From Hofstenia miamia (Eukaryota > Xenacoelomorpha > Acoela), in contig SCFE01000025.1 of the NCBI GenBank assembly GCA_004352715.1, forward strand, positions 398,669 through 462,668: 64,000 nt of DNA. The letters are read 5' to 3'. Of this stretch, positions 1-10,979 are shown one piece after another. Within the stretch, counting starts at the first letter, position 1. The number at the start of each line of letters is the position of its first letter. Position numbers and translations under genes: made by a program. The notes beneath the pieces are model-generated. The model saw only the letters and a list, made by a program, of their open reading frames with translations, ran no database searches and was not told the origin of the DNA.

Positions 1-2500
1 ATATTGAAATATATACATGTAACATTTAGTTTGTGCTCTTAAAACACCTAATTGATCACTAAAACATTTCCATGCACTCACACCTTTTAGTGGTTCAGTA
101 TCAAGGTTTCATTTTTAAGATTTCAATTTTGGCACCAAGAATAAATGATGAGTGATCAATCGACAAATTGTTTGTTACATAACACCGAATACAAAAACAG
201 CAAGCAATGCATTTTGATTAATTCTCAGCACTATGAAATTATTGGACTAAATTTGACCAATTGAAATTCCCGTTGCTAATAAGAACATGATCAAGCGAAA
301 AATATTTATTAACAACATGTGAATATCCTAAAGTAAGAATTCTTTTTTACAGTATTTTTACTTAGTTTTCAAGTTTTTCATAAAATGGTCAGGCTAAGTG
401 TTACAGAATTTGTGTTAGATTGTTGCAGCTAATGAGCATAATGCCCAATTTATGATAAATATGTAAAAAAATATTACTGCAAAAATCTAAAGCAGAGGTC
501 TAAATTTTTAGCAAGAAGGGTTTTCTAATGCACATCATATTAGGAATATTTTGAATTGAACAATATGGTTGAAATTAGGGTAAATAAAATATTAAGAAAT
601 ATGATGATGTTAAAATTGCATATATTACTTCATTTTTATTTTTTGAGCAATATTCATGATAACATTGAGTGGCTTTGGAAATTCCTTAAACGAATTTTTT
701 TTCTGGAACACTGCATAAAGTGTGATTTTCATACTTGTGCATGGATCAATTTTTTTGGATGCAGATTCATTCCAGATCCCTGGCATCTCCATTAATCCAC
801 ACATTTTTTAAAATACAATTAGCAAGTCGTCAAAGGAAAGCAGTTGTATTTTCGATAGTAAAATGCAGAAAGACCTACCATTACTATAATATCATTTACT
901 TTTAAGTAAGCTATGCTCTAATTTTACATCAATTTACTTGGAGTTTTATTTGTAAAATAGAATGAAGAAGAGTTTAATTAACACTGCACAAATCCTTGGC
1001 CATTTCCAACACGAATTCGATGTATCACTAAAGATGTCTTAGAATAGATAAACTAAGAGATTTGCAACACACCTTCATATGCAAAGTTAATTTTGATGAC
1101 ATTACTGTAAATACTAACGTCTGCTGCATTAAATTAGCAGTAATTGTCTATAATTACCTTAGTAAACACCAATACTGAGAGAGAATTATGGATCCACGAT
1201 GTATAAATGAGATCATGTATCGCATTTTATGATCCAGATCCATTCCAGAACCATTTAAGTTCTATAGACATTTGAAAATAACTTCTTAATAGTAGAAAAA
1301 ATGCATAAATCCAAAAATTACTAATGAAAACACTCAGGCTGAAAATTGCCCTACGACTATGAAAAAATAAGAATAAGCTGAAAAACATTTTTCAGACATT
1401 TATTAATGAAACTAAATATATGGGCAAGTATTTGTCTATTTTTCAATTCAAATTACAATATACCCTAAGACTATACTACTATAATACAATAAATATGAAT
1501 TTAGCATTACAGACTTCATTGTAACAGCTTGTATTTGCAGTCTTGTCTTCAATAATTTACTTATTTACTACAAATTCATACTGCATATTATTGTTTAGAA
1601 TACAACCTCTAAATGGCAAACTTTATTGAATGTCAATTATATCATAGTTCATTTTTCTAGTAGTCTTTTTTGGAAGATAATTGATTTTTAGTTTGTAATA
1701 TTAGGCCTTTCTCTTCAGTTTAATTCTATTGAACAAGTAAAGTGTAGATTCTAATCTACATTAACAAAGTCATTTGGAATATTCATACATTTACAATACT
1801 GACTTCACAATACAGCATTTAATGATAAAAGGTAGATAGACCTACAATGCATTGGAATATATTTTTTGAGAATATTGTAAGTACATAAGGGATGCCGGCT
1901 TTCAGCAAAACATGTCTACTCCAATAATGTTTGACAATCTACACGTGAAAGTAAAGCGGAATATAACTTAGTAAATTTTTATTTTCTGCTCTAGGTATTT
2001 CAGAATAATTGTTGTCTACGAGTAGTTGTACTATCAACATTACCAAATGCATGTTTTTGAGGGTAAGTAAATAAAGTCAAAATTTTGTTTTCTGTCCAAA
2101 CCATATTACAAAATTTGCTTATAGCTGAAAAACGCTAATTACTTATTACGGTTGTAAGCTCAATAAACTGAAAAATATTTTGTTACCTAAAAATGTCATT
2201 CTTAGGTCAACATTTGGTTAAAATCGAGTATTAAATTTTTCAATTTCTCTATTTTTGTGAAAATCAAAATTTGATTTCAAGCCATAAACTCGATGTTCTA
2301 TTGCATTTCTGCTAGAAACTTTAGACATTATAGTTTATCATTCGTACTCAGTTTGAAGGCGTTTCAATTTTGTCATTTGGTCTTAATCAAGTTAAACTTT
2401 TTAATTTCCTCGATAGTCCATTTTCAACAGCAGATAATCTAAGCACGATACGTTGTGTAAACACATCCTTGGAAGATGTGAAATAGGCGTGTATATTATT
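1..2500. other. AT-rich intergenic sequence, no gene seen
   Basis: No coding stretch with recognisable protein character is visible on either strand. The only ORF over 75 codons (556-795) has a random AT-rich composition and no family resemblance. A block near 249-290 resembles one at 41119-41160 upstream of receptor B (see findings). Confidence 0.6.
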
Positions 2501-2501
2501 T

Positions 2502-2530
2502 CAGTTTCTTCGTTATAAATTGCATATCAT
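2502..2530 (+). promoter_or_regulatory. Putative TATA-box core promoter of receptor A
   Basis: TATAAAT lies at 2514-2520, 54 bp before the ATG at 2575. A TTCAGT just upstream and a CATAT just downstream also occur, in the same order, before receptors B and C, where the rest of the upstream DNA has diverged. That conservation is the reason for the call. In AT-rich DNA a TATA match alone would mean little. Assignment as the core promoter is inference. Confidence 0.4.
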
Positions 2531-2574
2531 TGCTTACATTTTAATATTTTTAAAACAAACAATTTAGGTACTGA

Positions 2575-3537
2575 ATGAACATTCAGTCAAATGTGACGTA
2601 TGACAAACCAGGTGGTTACTACAAACATTATTTAATTCTGGTACACAGCCTAACAATTGGGATTCTTGGAATCCCTACGAATCTCATTGTGTTATATATC
2701 GTCAAATGGAATCCTTTCGTGAAAAATAAAGCGTCAAATACATATTTGGCTCATTTAACTTTTGCAGATTTCCTCAACTGTTTTAACTTTTTTGTTTTCA
2801 ACCTTCCTTATATCATTTACCCAGAGGAGTTCATCCTGAATCATTTTCCCCAAGCATGTTCATTGTGGAGTTCAATTATGACATTTAATCTTTTTCAAAC
2901 TACATATAGTGTTGTACAAATTACCTTAGATCGTGTTGTCAATTCCTATACAATAGACTTTGCAAGAAAATGGAATAAGAAAAGCTATGCAGAAGGTGCT
3001 TGCATAATGACGTGTTTATTTTCTTTAATTAACGCAGCTCTGCAATTTGATATCCTCATCTATGTTGAGAGTACTGTTATTTGGAATGGGCGTATTTATA
3101 CTGGAATCAGATGCTTTCGTACAGATAACAAGTTCCCCCTGTTTGTTAATATATTCGTTGGTTATACAATTCCCTTGATAATCATTACTTCTGGCAATAT
3201 TGCAATCGTAATTCGATTGGTTTACAGGGCCAAAATCGCTAAGAAAAAGTTTAAGAAAACTTTTGTAAAAGATGATGTACGAGTAACCATTACCCTTGTT
3301 ACATGTTGCGTTGCTATGGTTGGTGTTTATTTGCCATACTATTATTTACAATTGCGTAATTATTTTAATACACCTGAGCAAAATGCAAAATTTTGGGAAA
3401 GTTCTTTTAATTATTATTTTTGGTACACAGCATTGGGCTTTAGAAATTTCAATTCAACAATAAATTTCTTTATATACTTGGTGACAAATGAAAAATTCAG
3501 AAAAGCGCTTTTGAAAAGTTTCAAAATGACGTGTTGA
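2575..3537 (+). CDS. Divergent rhodopsin-like (class A) seven-transmembrane receptor, copy A
   Basis: A complete 320-aa single-exon ORF. An in-frame TGA sits immediately before the ATG, so this ATG is the start unless an upstream intron exists (the ATTTAG before it could serve as an acceptor). The short outer N-terminus carries an NVT glycosylation site at residue 6. Seven hydrophobic segments follow. Rhodopsin-class landmarks visible are PTN in TM1, TFAD in TM2, cysteines before TM3 (95) and in outer loop 2 (180) that could form the usual disulfide, a TM5 proline in GYTIP, VYLPYYY in TM6 and NFFIY in TM7, then a short basic tail with no long C-terminus. Oddities are DRV instead of DRY, Y instead of W before the TM6 proline, and no TM4 tryptophan. 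The NSxxNFFIY ending recalls invertebrate neuropeptide receptors, but the ligand cannot be inferred. It is about 80% identical to receptors B and C, so the reading frame is under constraint. Its position in the plasma membrane is inferred from the fold. Confidence 0.9.
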   Translation: MNIQSNVTYDKPGGYYKHYLILVHSLTIGILGIPTNLIVLYIVKWNPFVKNKASNTYLAHLTFADFLNCFNFFVFNLPYIIYPEEFILNHFPQACSLWSSIMTFNLFQTTYSVVQITLDRVVNSYTIDFARKWNKKSYAEGACIMTCLFSLINAALQFDILIYVESTVIWNGRIYTGIRCFRTDNKFPLFVNIFVGYTIPLIIITSGNIAIVIRLVYRAKIAKKKFKKTFVKDDVRVTITLVTCCVAMVGVYLPYYYLQLRNYFNTPEQNAKFWESSFNYYFWYTALGFRNFNSTINFFIYLVTNEKFRKALLKSFKMTC

Positions 3538-3602
3538 ACACTATCATCAATTGAATTTTATATGAAATCTCGTGTATTAATGGTAATAGAAGGATTGTTT
3601 GA

Positions 3603-3608
3603 ATTAAA
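3603..3608 (+). terminator. Possible variant polyadenylation signal of receptor A
   Basis: ATTAAA occurs 66 bp after the stop codon. No AATAAA is nearer than about 4200. AT richness makes chance matches common. Confidence 0.2.
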
Positions 3609-3609
3609 A

Positions 3610-6125
3610 TGGAACGAATTTTTGTTATTTGCTAAATAGCGTTATTTCTTCCTATTATTATGTTCAATAGCAATATATCAATCATAATTACATGCTATAA
3701 AGTATTCTTTCTTAAAAAAATCTATTTTGCCTGAAATTGAGTTGAAATATTAATAACTTCTATTGATGTATTTGATTTAAGAAGTTTATGAACTTTTATT
3801 TATGCATTCATGAGTAAAAAAATGTCACATAACAACGTCTTTTACAGACTTATTTTTATCAACGACATGCATTAATGTATTGATAGGTAGAAAATAATAG
3901 TGTATTGGTTTTTTAAACTTGTAACTTGACTTATATAAGGTATTTAAGCACAAATCAGGAACTACAGCAATGAACCTTCAATGCTTATCGAAACTACAGT
4001 AAGCGAGAAAAAATACACAAAAATTAGTTACCATTTATAAATTCTCATTACGCACTTACGTATTATATATTTTGGAGTTAGAAAAGACATTTCAAATTCA
4101 AAGTTCATGCAACCTCACTGCAATGCCTGTTGGTAACAAAATCAACGTTATTTAAATCCTGCTGCAACCAAAATTTTTACTGGACATTTACAAAATTATG
4201 AAATAAAATTCCAATGTTAAAATTTTTAAGGAATTCTGATGTTTGACAGTATTTTATTAAGTCAATACAATGTCTATATTCAATACTACGGATCTAGAGA
4301 CATAAAATTGTCTTTAAAAGAAGTTTATAAAAGCTCAAGGAAATATTGTGAGTTGATGATGCTATTATTTTGGGGAAATATCTCTATTATATTATCACGT
4401 GTTGAATGCAAACATTTGTAAATTCGCTTAGTTTAGGCTAGCATTGGGAACTCTGATTTACTAAATATATTATTTGTCATGATCGGCTTCAAGGCTCTTA
4501 TCATAAAGGCAGAGACAGAACTGGGAGATTTATTTGACTCATAATCACAAAACATTTTTCATCATTTTTTACGAAATTAGGAATTCTAAAGTAATCAAAA
4601 CAGAATTGATCAAATTCATTTTAAGCAGAAATAATTTTCATTTTACTCAAATAAATAACTTCAGACAATGTCTTAGTGCATTACAGAATAACAAAATACA
4701 AATACAAATAAATATTTAGCCAAAACGTACCTAAAATTTTAACGTGAACGAAAATGTTTAATATCAGTATGTATATAAAAGTGCAATAACGCTATAAATT
4801 TGGAAGTCAAGAAACTTTACTAATCAAATAATTAACCCTACTCAGTAACACATCTACAATTACATTCAAGTCTTTATAATTATGTGAAAGTAAAATTTGA
4901 TGAACAGCTAGAGTTCTAGTAATGTGTTTTTCAGTTTTATATTTGCTATGACGATTTTAGTAATCAATGAATTTCATAGCATATTCCGAGAAAATCTCTT
5001 TTTATGAGAATTTATATATAGGCATAAATATAATAAACTTAATAATATGGTAACAACGTTATAATGCATTTCAATGGTAAGTTATAAATTTATTCTATTT
5101 ATTTTAATTAATATATTTTGGACACTAGATAGCATGCTGCCATACTTCAATTTACATATAAGATTCTGCTTTTATTCCTCAGATAATAACGAAATATTTT
5201 TTAAGATTGCTCAGGTTTTCATTATAAATGGATAATCTGTGAGATGGGGGAACTCATGGATGTTACATACCACAACATGAAATATCTTCCATGTCACATT
5301 AACATGCATGTACATCCATGTAGCTTCACTAACGTAATGCTTACATGGTTTGACAGGATGCGTTCATTTTACAAATATTTTTGGAACTTTGCGTAATCAC
5401 TATTACCAAAAAGCCTCTGCTATAATAAAAAAGCAATATATGTGAAATTATTTTGAAAAAATGAACTTAATTAAAATATTACATGAATGTTTAATTATTT
5501 TGAAAGTTTTACACCAGAAACAAAACTCAGCCGACTCTAGCCCAAAGAAACACTGGTTATTACACAATAGTTAAGAACAGTGAATGCTATAAAATTTGAA
5601 ATGTGATGACGAACGTAATAGAATTTTGTACATTGGTTTTTTATTTTCTACTAAGATTGAATTTAGAGTTTTGAGTTTTGTATAGCATTTTATAAAATTT
5701 GAACATACCCAACATTGATTTGTCAAAGGAAAAATTGAAGGAATTTTGACATGGTTCGTATAAATGGGGCTAAGATCTATAAATTGGTGTTGCTTTAAAT
5801 GGATTGGGTTTGGATGTTCTGAGCTGGGTCTGACAAAAGCATGACTTTACAAAATTTTAATAGCATTGTAAATGAAATATAAATTCTAGTCCTGCCGGAT
5901 TTGATTAGTATAGTTATAGTTATCATATATAATTAAGAAATGTTTTTTTGTTATTATGTTTCAATATTAAGTCTAAGTCTAAATACATTTAAATACCTCT
6001 TAAATATTTTTCATTTGCGTACATTTAATTGAATTACATTTCATGTAACAATGTTTTAATTATATTTACTTGCATTTACTTTTCATGTGAAATGCAATTA
6101 TTGAATTTACTTGTATTTTATCAAA
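3610..6125. other. AT-rich intergenic sequence, no gene seen
   Basis: Short ORFs at 4239-4421 and 4534-4719 have AT-driven composition and no recognisable motif. Between about 5960 and 6180 there is a loose recurrence of ATTTAC/ACATTT-type words with no regular unit. Nothing else is recognised. Confidence 0.55.
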
Positions 6126-6129
6126 TATG

Positions 6130-6430
6130 TCACGTCCATTTACATATGCATTTAATTGCCATGTGATATTTACTATTTCTTAAGAATATGTAACTTTCCT
6201 TCGATTGGGAATCTTCAGAAGTGCGGCAAACATTAGAGTTAGTCTTTGTAAGAGAAGGTTGCGTTTGCCCAAAAAGTTTACTCTTTGACTCATTTTTAAC
6301 CGCAAGACATACCAATATGCTCAAAGGTCGTAAGGCTTCCCTTGTAAAAATACTTAAGAGTCTCTTAATCATAGCTAGTTCAGAACTAGAGGAAATACTT
6401 GCTGAACCGATGGCATCACCCATTGAAATT
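6130..6430 (-). pseudogene. Probable hAT transposase remnant, segment following the BED zinc finger
   Basis: The minus-strand frame contains KSKLFGQTQPSL followed by SEDSQSKE. This resembles the linker after the BED zinc finger in hAT transposases and ZBED-like proteins, which typically reads KLFGQ.QPSL, then a DSQRAK-like stretch, then the catalytic region. Neither the zinc finger itself nor the catalytic core is visible here. The frame then drifts into AT-rich nonsense, so it is at most a dead fragment of about 60 residues. The match is from memory of the family, not from a search. An ORF on the opposite strand (6221-6433) is its shadow. Confidence 0.35.
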
Positions 6431-6589
6431 TAAGGAAATTGCTTATTTCTCTATAGAGGTTAATAAAGACGTCTGCCAATCTTTCCACAAAAAAGTTTGA
6501 ATTCAATTTATCAATCTCCCATCCAAATTGTCAACTAAAAAGTTTGCTATATTAGTCACCAAGTCAATTCTTGCTAGAGCTATGGATAT

Positions 6590-6593
<4 letters not shown>

Positions 6594-6623
<30 letters not shown>

Positions 6624-6778
6624 NNNNNNNNNNNNNNNNNNNNNNNNNNNNNNNNNNNNNNNNNNNNNNNNNNNNNNNNNNNNNNNNNNNNNNNNNNNNN
6701 NNNNNNNNNNNNNNNNNNNNNNNNNNNNNNNNNNNNNNNNNNNNNNNNNNNNNNNNNNNNTATATATATAAATATATA

Positions 6779-6826
<48 letters not shown>
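6594..6826. repeat. (TA)n microsatellite interrupted by a 137-N gap
   Basis: Pure TA runs flank an N block at 6624-6760. The true repeat length is unknown. The right edge abuts the Tc1 remnant. Confidence 0.95.
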
Positions 6827-6828
<2 letters not shown>

Positions 6829-6830
6829 GC

Positions 6831-7322
6831 TTAAGTCAAAATGGTGGCCACATTATAAACACATTTTTGATAACAAACGAAAGACAAATAGAGGCTTATA
6901 GCTTGTAACCTGGTGAAAAAGTTATTTGACAAGTTTGCCATGCAAACGTAACACGCAGATAAACGTCTTGAAACTGAATCTATTAAACGGACTCTAGCTT
7001 CTTGAGTTATTTGGTGTTGCGATTCAAGGATGTAACTCCTTAATTCTTTCAATATTTGTGGGATTTTTTTCTCGGCAATATCCTTCAGGATCTGCCACAG
7101 ATTCTCTATGGGTGCTAGATCTTGCGAAATCGGTGGCCACTGTATAACTTGAATATTATAATTGGTAAGAACTTTTTGTCGATTTTGAGGTATGAGGGGT
7201 TGCTCTAAGATCCATGAATCGGGATATAAACAGGTTGCGTATGGTACAAATTCCTCGAGTATTTGGCAATATTTTGAACTATTAATTGTACCAGTGCCAT
7301 CTACTAACTTTAGATAAAAGTT
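6831..7322 (-). pseudogene. Tc1-like transposase, C-terminal fragment
   Basis: Reading from 7319 down to about 6900 gives one continuous frame of about 140 residues: DGTGTINSSKYCQILEEF, then a stretch ending IQVIQWPPIS, then QDLAPIENLWQILK, then a helical tail. This is the second half of a Tc1/mariner-superfamily DDE transposase. DLAPIENLW matches the conserved block holding the last catalytic acidic residue (E). The middle catalytic block, normally QQDNDPKHT, is replaced by ILEQPLIPQNRQ, so the second aspartate is lost and the protein could not work. The N-terminal half and start are absent. GGCCAC-containing words sit at both ends (about 6842 and 7340) and TA repeats flank both sides, in keeping with TA target preference. 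Confidence 0.8.
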
Positions 7323-7351
7323 TCAAATTTGGAAAAATGGCCACTTTTTTT

Positions 7352-7372
7352 TATATATATATATATATATAT
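7352..7372. repeat. (TA)n microsatellite
   Basis: A short pure TA run separates the Tc1 remnant from the 3' end of the Penelope-like element. Confidence 0.9.
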
Positions 7373-7373
7373 T

Positions 7374-8735
7374 CATTGTAGAAAACGAGAAAGCAATTTT
7401 TGTATGCTTGGTTTTCATTAAAATAGTAGTTTTTCCTTTTATATGCATGTTCATGACAGTAGATTTCGGATTGAAGACGACCTCGCATATGCTCTGAAAT
7501 TTTCTATTCCAATCGTCTCTTCGTTTCCCCAATGTATGAACTTTCACATTCATCACATTTATAATTGTATGCGCATAAGGAAACTAAAGGAGTTGGAATA
7601 GAGTCTTTGTTTTTGAGAAAATGCGATGTCTTTAGAGTCTGAAATATTGGCATAATCTTGACATCTTGACACTTAATTCTTGGCTACATTGTTGGATTTT
7701 CTTTTTCAAGTTAGATACTGAATTTGATGTAATATGGGGTAGTTTCCAAGTTATTTTCTATTCTAATTGATCTTTTCTTTCTTAATAATATGTTTGATAT
7801 TGCTTTAAATGCATTTATTAGATGCTCATGTGATAAGCATGTAAGAAATGTTCGATTTAAGATGGCTTTGATCGTATTTATTTTATGTATCAACTCACAA
7901 TGTGATGCAAAAGGAATACAAACTCCAGTATTTGTGGATTTCTATACCATTTCGTTAAAAAATTATTTTCAGTTTTTATAATTTCTACATCTAGGAAACT
8001 TAACCTTTCATTTTGTTCTTTTTCAACTGTAGATTTTAAAGATGGATTAATGTCATTTAAAAAATTTAACAGATCCTTTTTCACCACACAAAATATATTG
8101 TCAACATAACGAGCATACATAAATAATTTATCTTTATTATCATAATCTTTAAGATTAGTTTCAACCATATTCATTGCAAAAGATGCCATTGTTGGGCTTA
8201 ATGGAGAGCCCATTGCCATTCCATCAATTTGACAATATGTTTGTTCATTGAACATAAACGGAACATTTGTGCAAGCTAATCTCAAAAATGTGCACAAGGT
8301 ATCTATTGACAGAGATTATCTATCAGTTTTGCAATGTGATCAATTGTTTCTTCTACCGAAATGTTGTAAATATTGATTTTACATCAAAACTAACAATGTA
8401 ATTTTTCGATATTGGTTGTGACTTATTTATTTTCTTAATTTGTTCTAACAATTTGGCTGTTTTTGAAGTGTTATATTTTGATGGAATAAATGGTTTTAAT
8501 AATTGGTCAAGATACATTCTAAACTAGAAGTTTTACTATTAACCATGCTAAGGATTGGTCGAAATTGTGGCGTTTCGCGATTTTATTAATCTTGGCCAAA
8601 CCATATAAACTTGCAGGTTGGGCGCCAATACTTCTAATGTTATAAATGCTTTTAGAAATATGCTTTAGTTGCTTTAGTTTACACATATTCAAAATCTTTT
8701 TATTAAAATTTTCTTCATCAGTTAGAAATGGAAAA
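7374..8735 (-). pseudogene. Penelope-like retroelement: reverse transcriptase plus GIY-YIG endonuclease, broken
   Basis: Read on the minus strand from 8720, one frame gives an entry segment with ASLYGLAKINK, equivalent to the LYGLPKIHK block of Penelope RT. Stops and frameshifts follow, then an open stretch (8297-7890) with FNEQTYCQIDGMAMGSPLSP, the catalytic box ARYVDNIF, and SFLDVEI. The usual catalytic pair is YVDD; here the second D is N. After more damage, 7560-7370 encodes CDECESSYIGETKRRLE, then a stop, then ISEHMRG. That is a GIY-YIG nuclease with its preceding cysteine pair, which marks the endonuclease-bearing Penelope group. Length (about 1.4 kb) and order (RT then nuclease) fit a 5'-truncated copy. 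The several stops show it is dead. Confidence 0.88.
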
Positions 8736-8738
8736 TTT

Positions 8739-8774
8739 TACTATTTTAATGAAAACAAAGCATACAAAAATTGC
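8739..8774 (+). repeat. Inverted 36-bp copy of the Penelope nuclease-region sequence
   Basis: The plus strand here matches the reverse complement of 7393-7428 with one mismatch. The arm lies just beyond the 5' edge of the Penelope-like element, so the element is bracketed by an inverted piece of its own 3' part. Penelope elements are known for inverted or partial terminal copies. Confidence 0.75.
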
Positions 8775-8841
8775 AGCCGTTATATTCACAAAAGAAACTA
8801 AGGAAAATATATTAAATAAACAATTAAGTCAAAGACTAAAT

Positions 8842-8842
8842 N

Positions 8843-8878
<36 letters not shown>
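8842..8878. repeat. Single n followed by (TA)n microsatellite
   Basis: One ambiguous base at 8842 precedes a TA run. No overlap-type duplication is visible around this n, unlike the one at 22014. Confidence 0.85.
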
Positions 8879-8879
<1 letters not shown>

Positions 8880-8888
<9 letters not shown>

Positions 8889-10355
8889 GATGTATATATA
8901 GATTACTAAGCCAACATGATATGGTTGTTAGATTTTGTTCTAAGTTTACAGGCATCAACTAACCTCATACAGACTACGGTTTATGATCGCAATGTAATTG
9001 ATTTTGCAAAATCAAACATACTTTAACTAAATACATTAGGCACGATTAATTTGTTAAATTTCGAACCACACTGGATTTGAATTTAACCGAAATAATTAAT
9101 GGGACCCTTGTTTATAACCTCCATCTTCGCTTCCTTTTTTGCTCTGTGTATTAACAGGTCGCCGTAGAAACTTTTCTAATATACAATGTTAATACGTGCA
9201 TAGAAATCGGGAACTAGAAAACGAATTATCTTATAGGAAGTTCATTATAAAGCCGATCGGAAGAGACTCAGGCCACTGTGTTAGAAAAACATTAGCATAA
9301 ACTTTCAATGATATCTACTCTAAAACCCTGATCAATAGCAGAATTGTACTAAATGTGTATTAGCAACTTTTAATCAATCATTGCAGGCCGAACCGAATTG
9401 TAATTTTGTGTCGCTGTATAGTCCAATAGAAACCCTCTAACTTAAAGATCTATCGAAATGTGTGGAAATTTATAAAAAAATCCCGAAATACTCTTAAAAT
9501 AGATGTTGAAATGGATTGGAAATTGAAACAAATTTTATATCCATATGCACCCTGCGAATTTCTCATTACACAATTTTCATATTTGCATGCACTTCTCTAT
9601 CTTATTTGTTTTCAGATTCTAGGTATCTTCATTAAATTGATGAGTTATAAGCTTTACAGATTTTGAAAAATTCCTAATGGAAATAGAGTTAAACAAATAA
9701 GAATAAAATTTTGAGACATTTCTCCGCAATTCCACTAACCAAGCTGCTGCAGAATAATTGTTATCAGCACTTCGTCAAATATAGAATTATACCCTCAGCA
9801 ATGATTAGCCAAGAATAGTTAAAAAATGTCTTCTTGATAAATACCAATTTTAGTCATTAGTAAATTCTGAAACCATTTTTAATCATTATGTTACATCTAA
9901 TGCTAAATGTAGATTAGACATGAGATTCCGATTAATTGCAATGTTTTGTGCTAAACTTGGTGGTGACTTAATATAAGGCTGAATATTAATCTTAGATGTA
10001 TAAAGCTGGGTGAAATTTTACAGATAATTTGGTCCTTAGAATATCTATATACAGGTACAATTTGACTTTTTGACATAGTGATGCATTATTGATTTCACTC
10101 TAAATTTTTAGACGTGCACCGCAGAACTCCTCACAAGATGAGTGAAAAAAGCAATTAGTTTGAGATTTTTTGTAAGATCAACTTCTGCAACTTTGGTTAT
10201 TTCACATTAGAATGAGGTCAAATCTAGCTTCACCTGTGTACAGAGTGTTCTTATAAAAATCATATAAAATGCTGCTTTGGAGAAACTTAGTGACAAAACT
10301 CGAAAATGTGTTGCAATCTCCAATTTATATGAAATAAATTGCATATCCTCTTTTA
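8880..10355. other. Intergenic sequence, no gene seen
   Basis: No protein family signature or repeat was recognised. The ORF at 9460-9666 ends in a random hydrophobic AT-rich stretch. Confidence 0.5.
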
Positions 10356-10357
10356 AG

Positions 10358-10380
10358 ATATATATATATATATATATATA
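10358..10380. repeat. (TA)n microsatellite at a Tc1 end
   Basis: The TA run joins directly to the Tc1-like terminus at 10381. Confidence 0.9.
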
Positions 10381-10786
10381 ATGGTGGCCAAAAGTATTGA
10401 GACAAAAACAAAAAAACAACATTTTATGAACATCTATGAATAAGAGAGAATTACAGTTAGAAATACATAATAAAACACTGTAAATATGTGCTCACAGTAC
10501 TATACGACACTCAGTACTTCGTATGGAGTCCTTTGTTCTTCAACACCTAAACAATGCGCCTTGGCATGGAACCAATCAGGCGATGACAGTAATCTGGGGT
10601 GATCTCTTGAAGGCCTCTTGAAGTCATGCAATGAAGATGGTTTTTTGGTAGCAACAGCTTTCTTCACTCGGGTCTAGCAATTCTCAAATGGGTTGAGTTC
10701 CGGAGATGACCATGGCCATCGTTCCAAGAGCTGGATGCCCTTGTCCCTCAGCGAATTCTTCACCACTTTGGCCGTGTGTCAAGGCA
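10381..10786 (-). pseudogene. Tc1-like transposon 3' part with terminal sequence; transposase C-terminus broken
   Basis: The minus strand from 10786 reads HTAKVVKNSL, then GIQLLERWPWSSPELNPF and EN, then a stop, then VKKAV. These are the blocks around the second and third catalytic acids of a Tc1-like DDE transposase. The aspartates of the middle block are lost into a stop at its edge. A frameshift follows, and the remainder continues to a helical tail ending near 10560. The terminal stretch 10381-10410 reads ATGGTGGCCAAAAGTATTGA, a typical Tc1 inverted-repeat end (GGCCAAAAGT type) set directly on a TA run. The 5' half and matching terminus are missing. It is not the same family copy as the fragment at 6831-7322, since the DDE block residues differ. 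Confidence 0.8.
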
Positions 10787-10979
10787 CACGTGTATTCAAT
10801 TATTATTCTTAAATATGTAAACCGAAGTAGCTCATTTATATGCTTACATCCCACACATAATTTTTCTAGTGCTTGCTTAGTTGTGCAATATATAGTTTAT
10901 TAAAATGAGATGCTATTAAGATTACATCTCGATTTTGGAAATGAAATCCTATATTTTAAAAATAGACTTTACAAAACTA

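Noticed and set aside
6528-6908. 126-aa ORF of alternating Ile and Tyr
   Set aside because: Translation of the TA microsatellite and the N gap.
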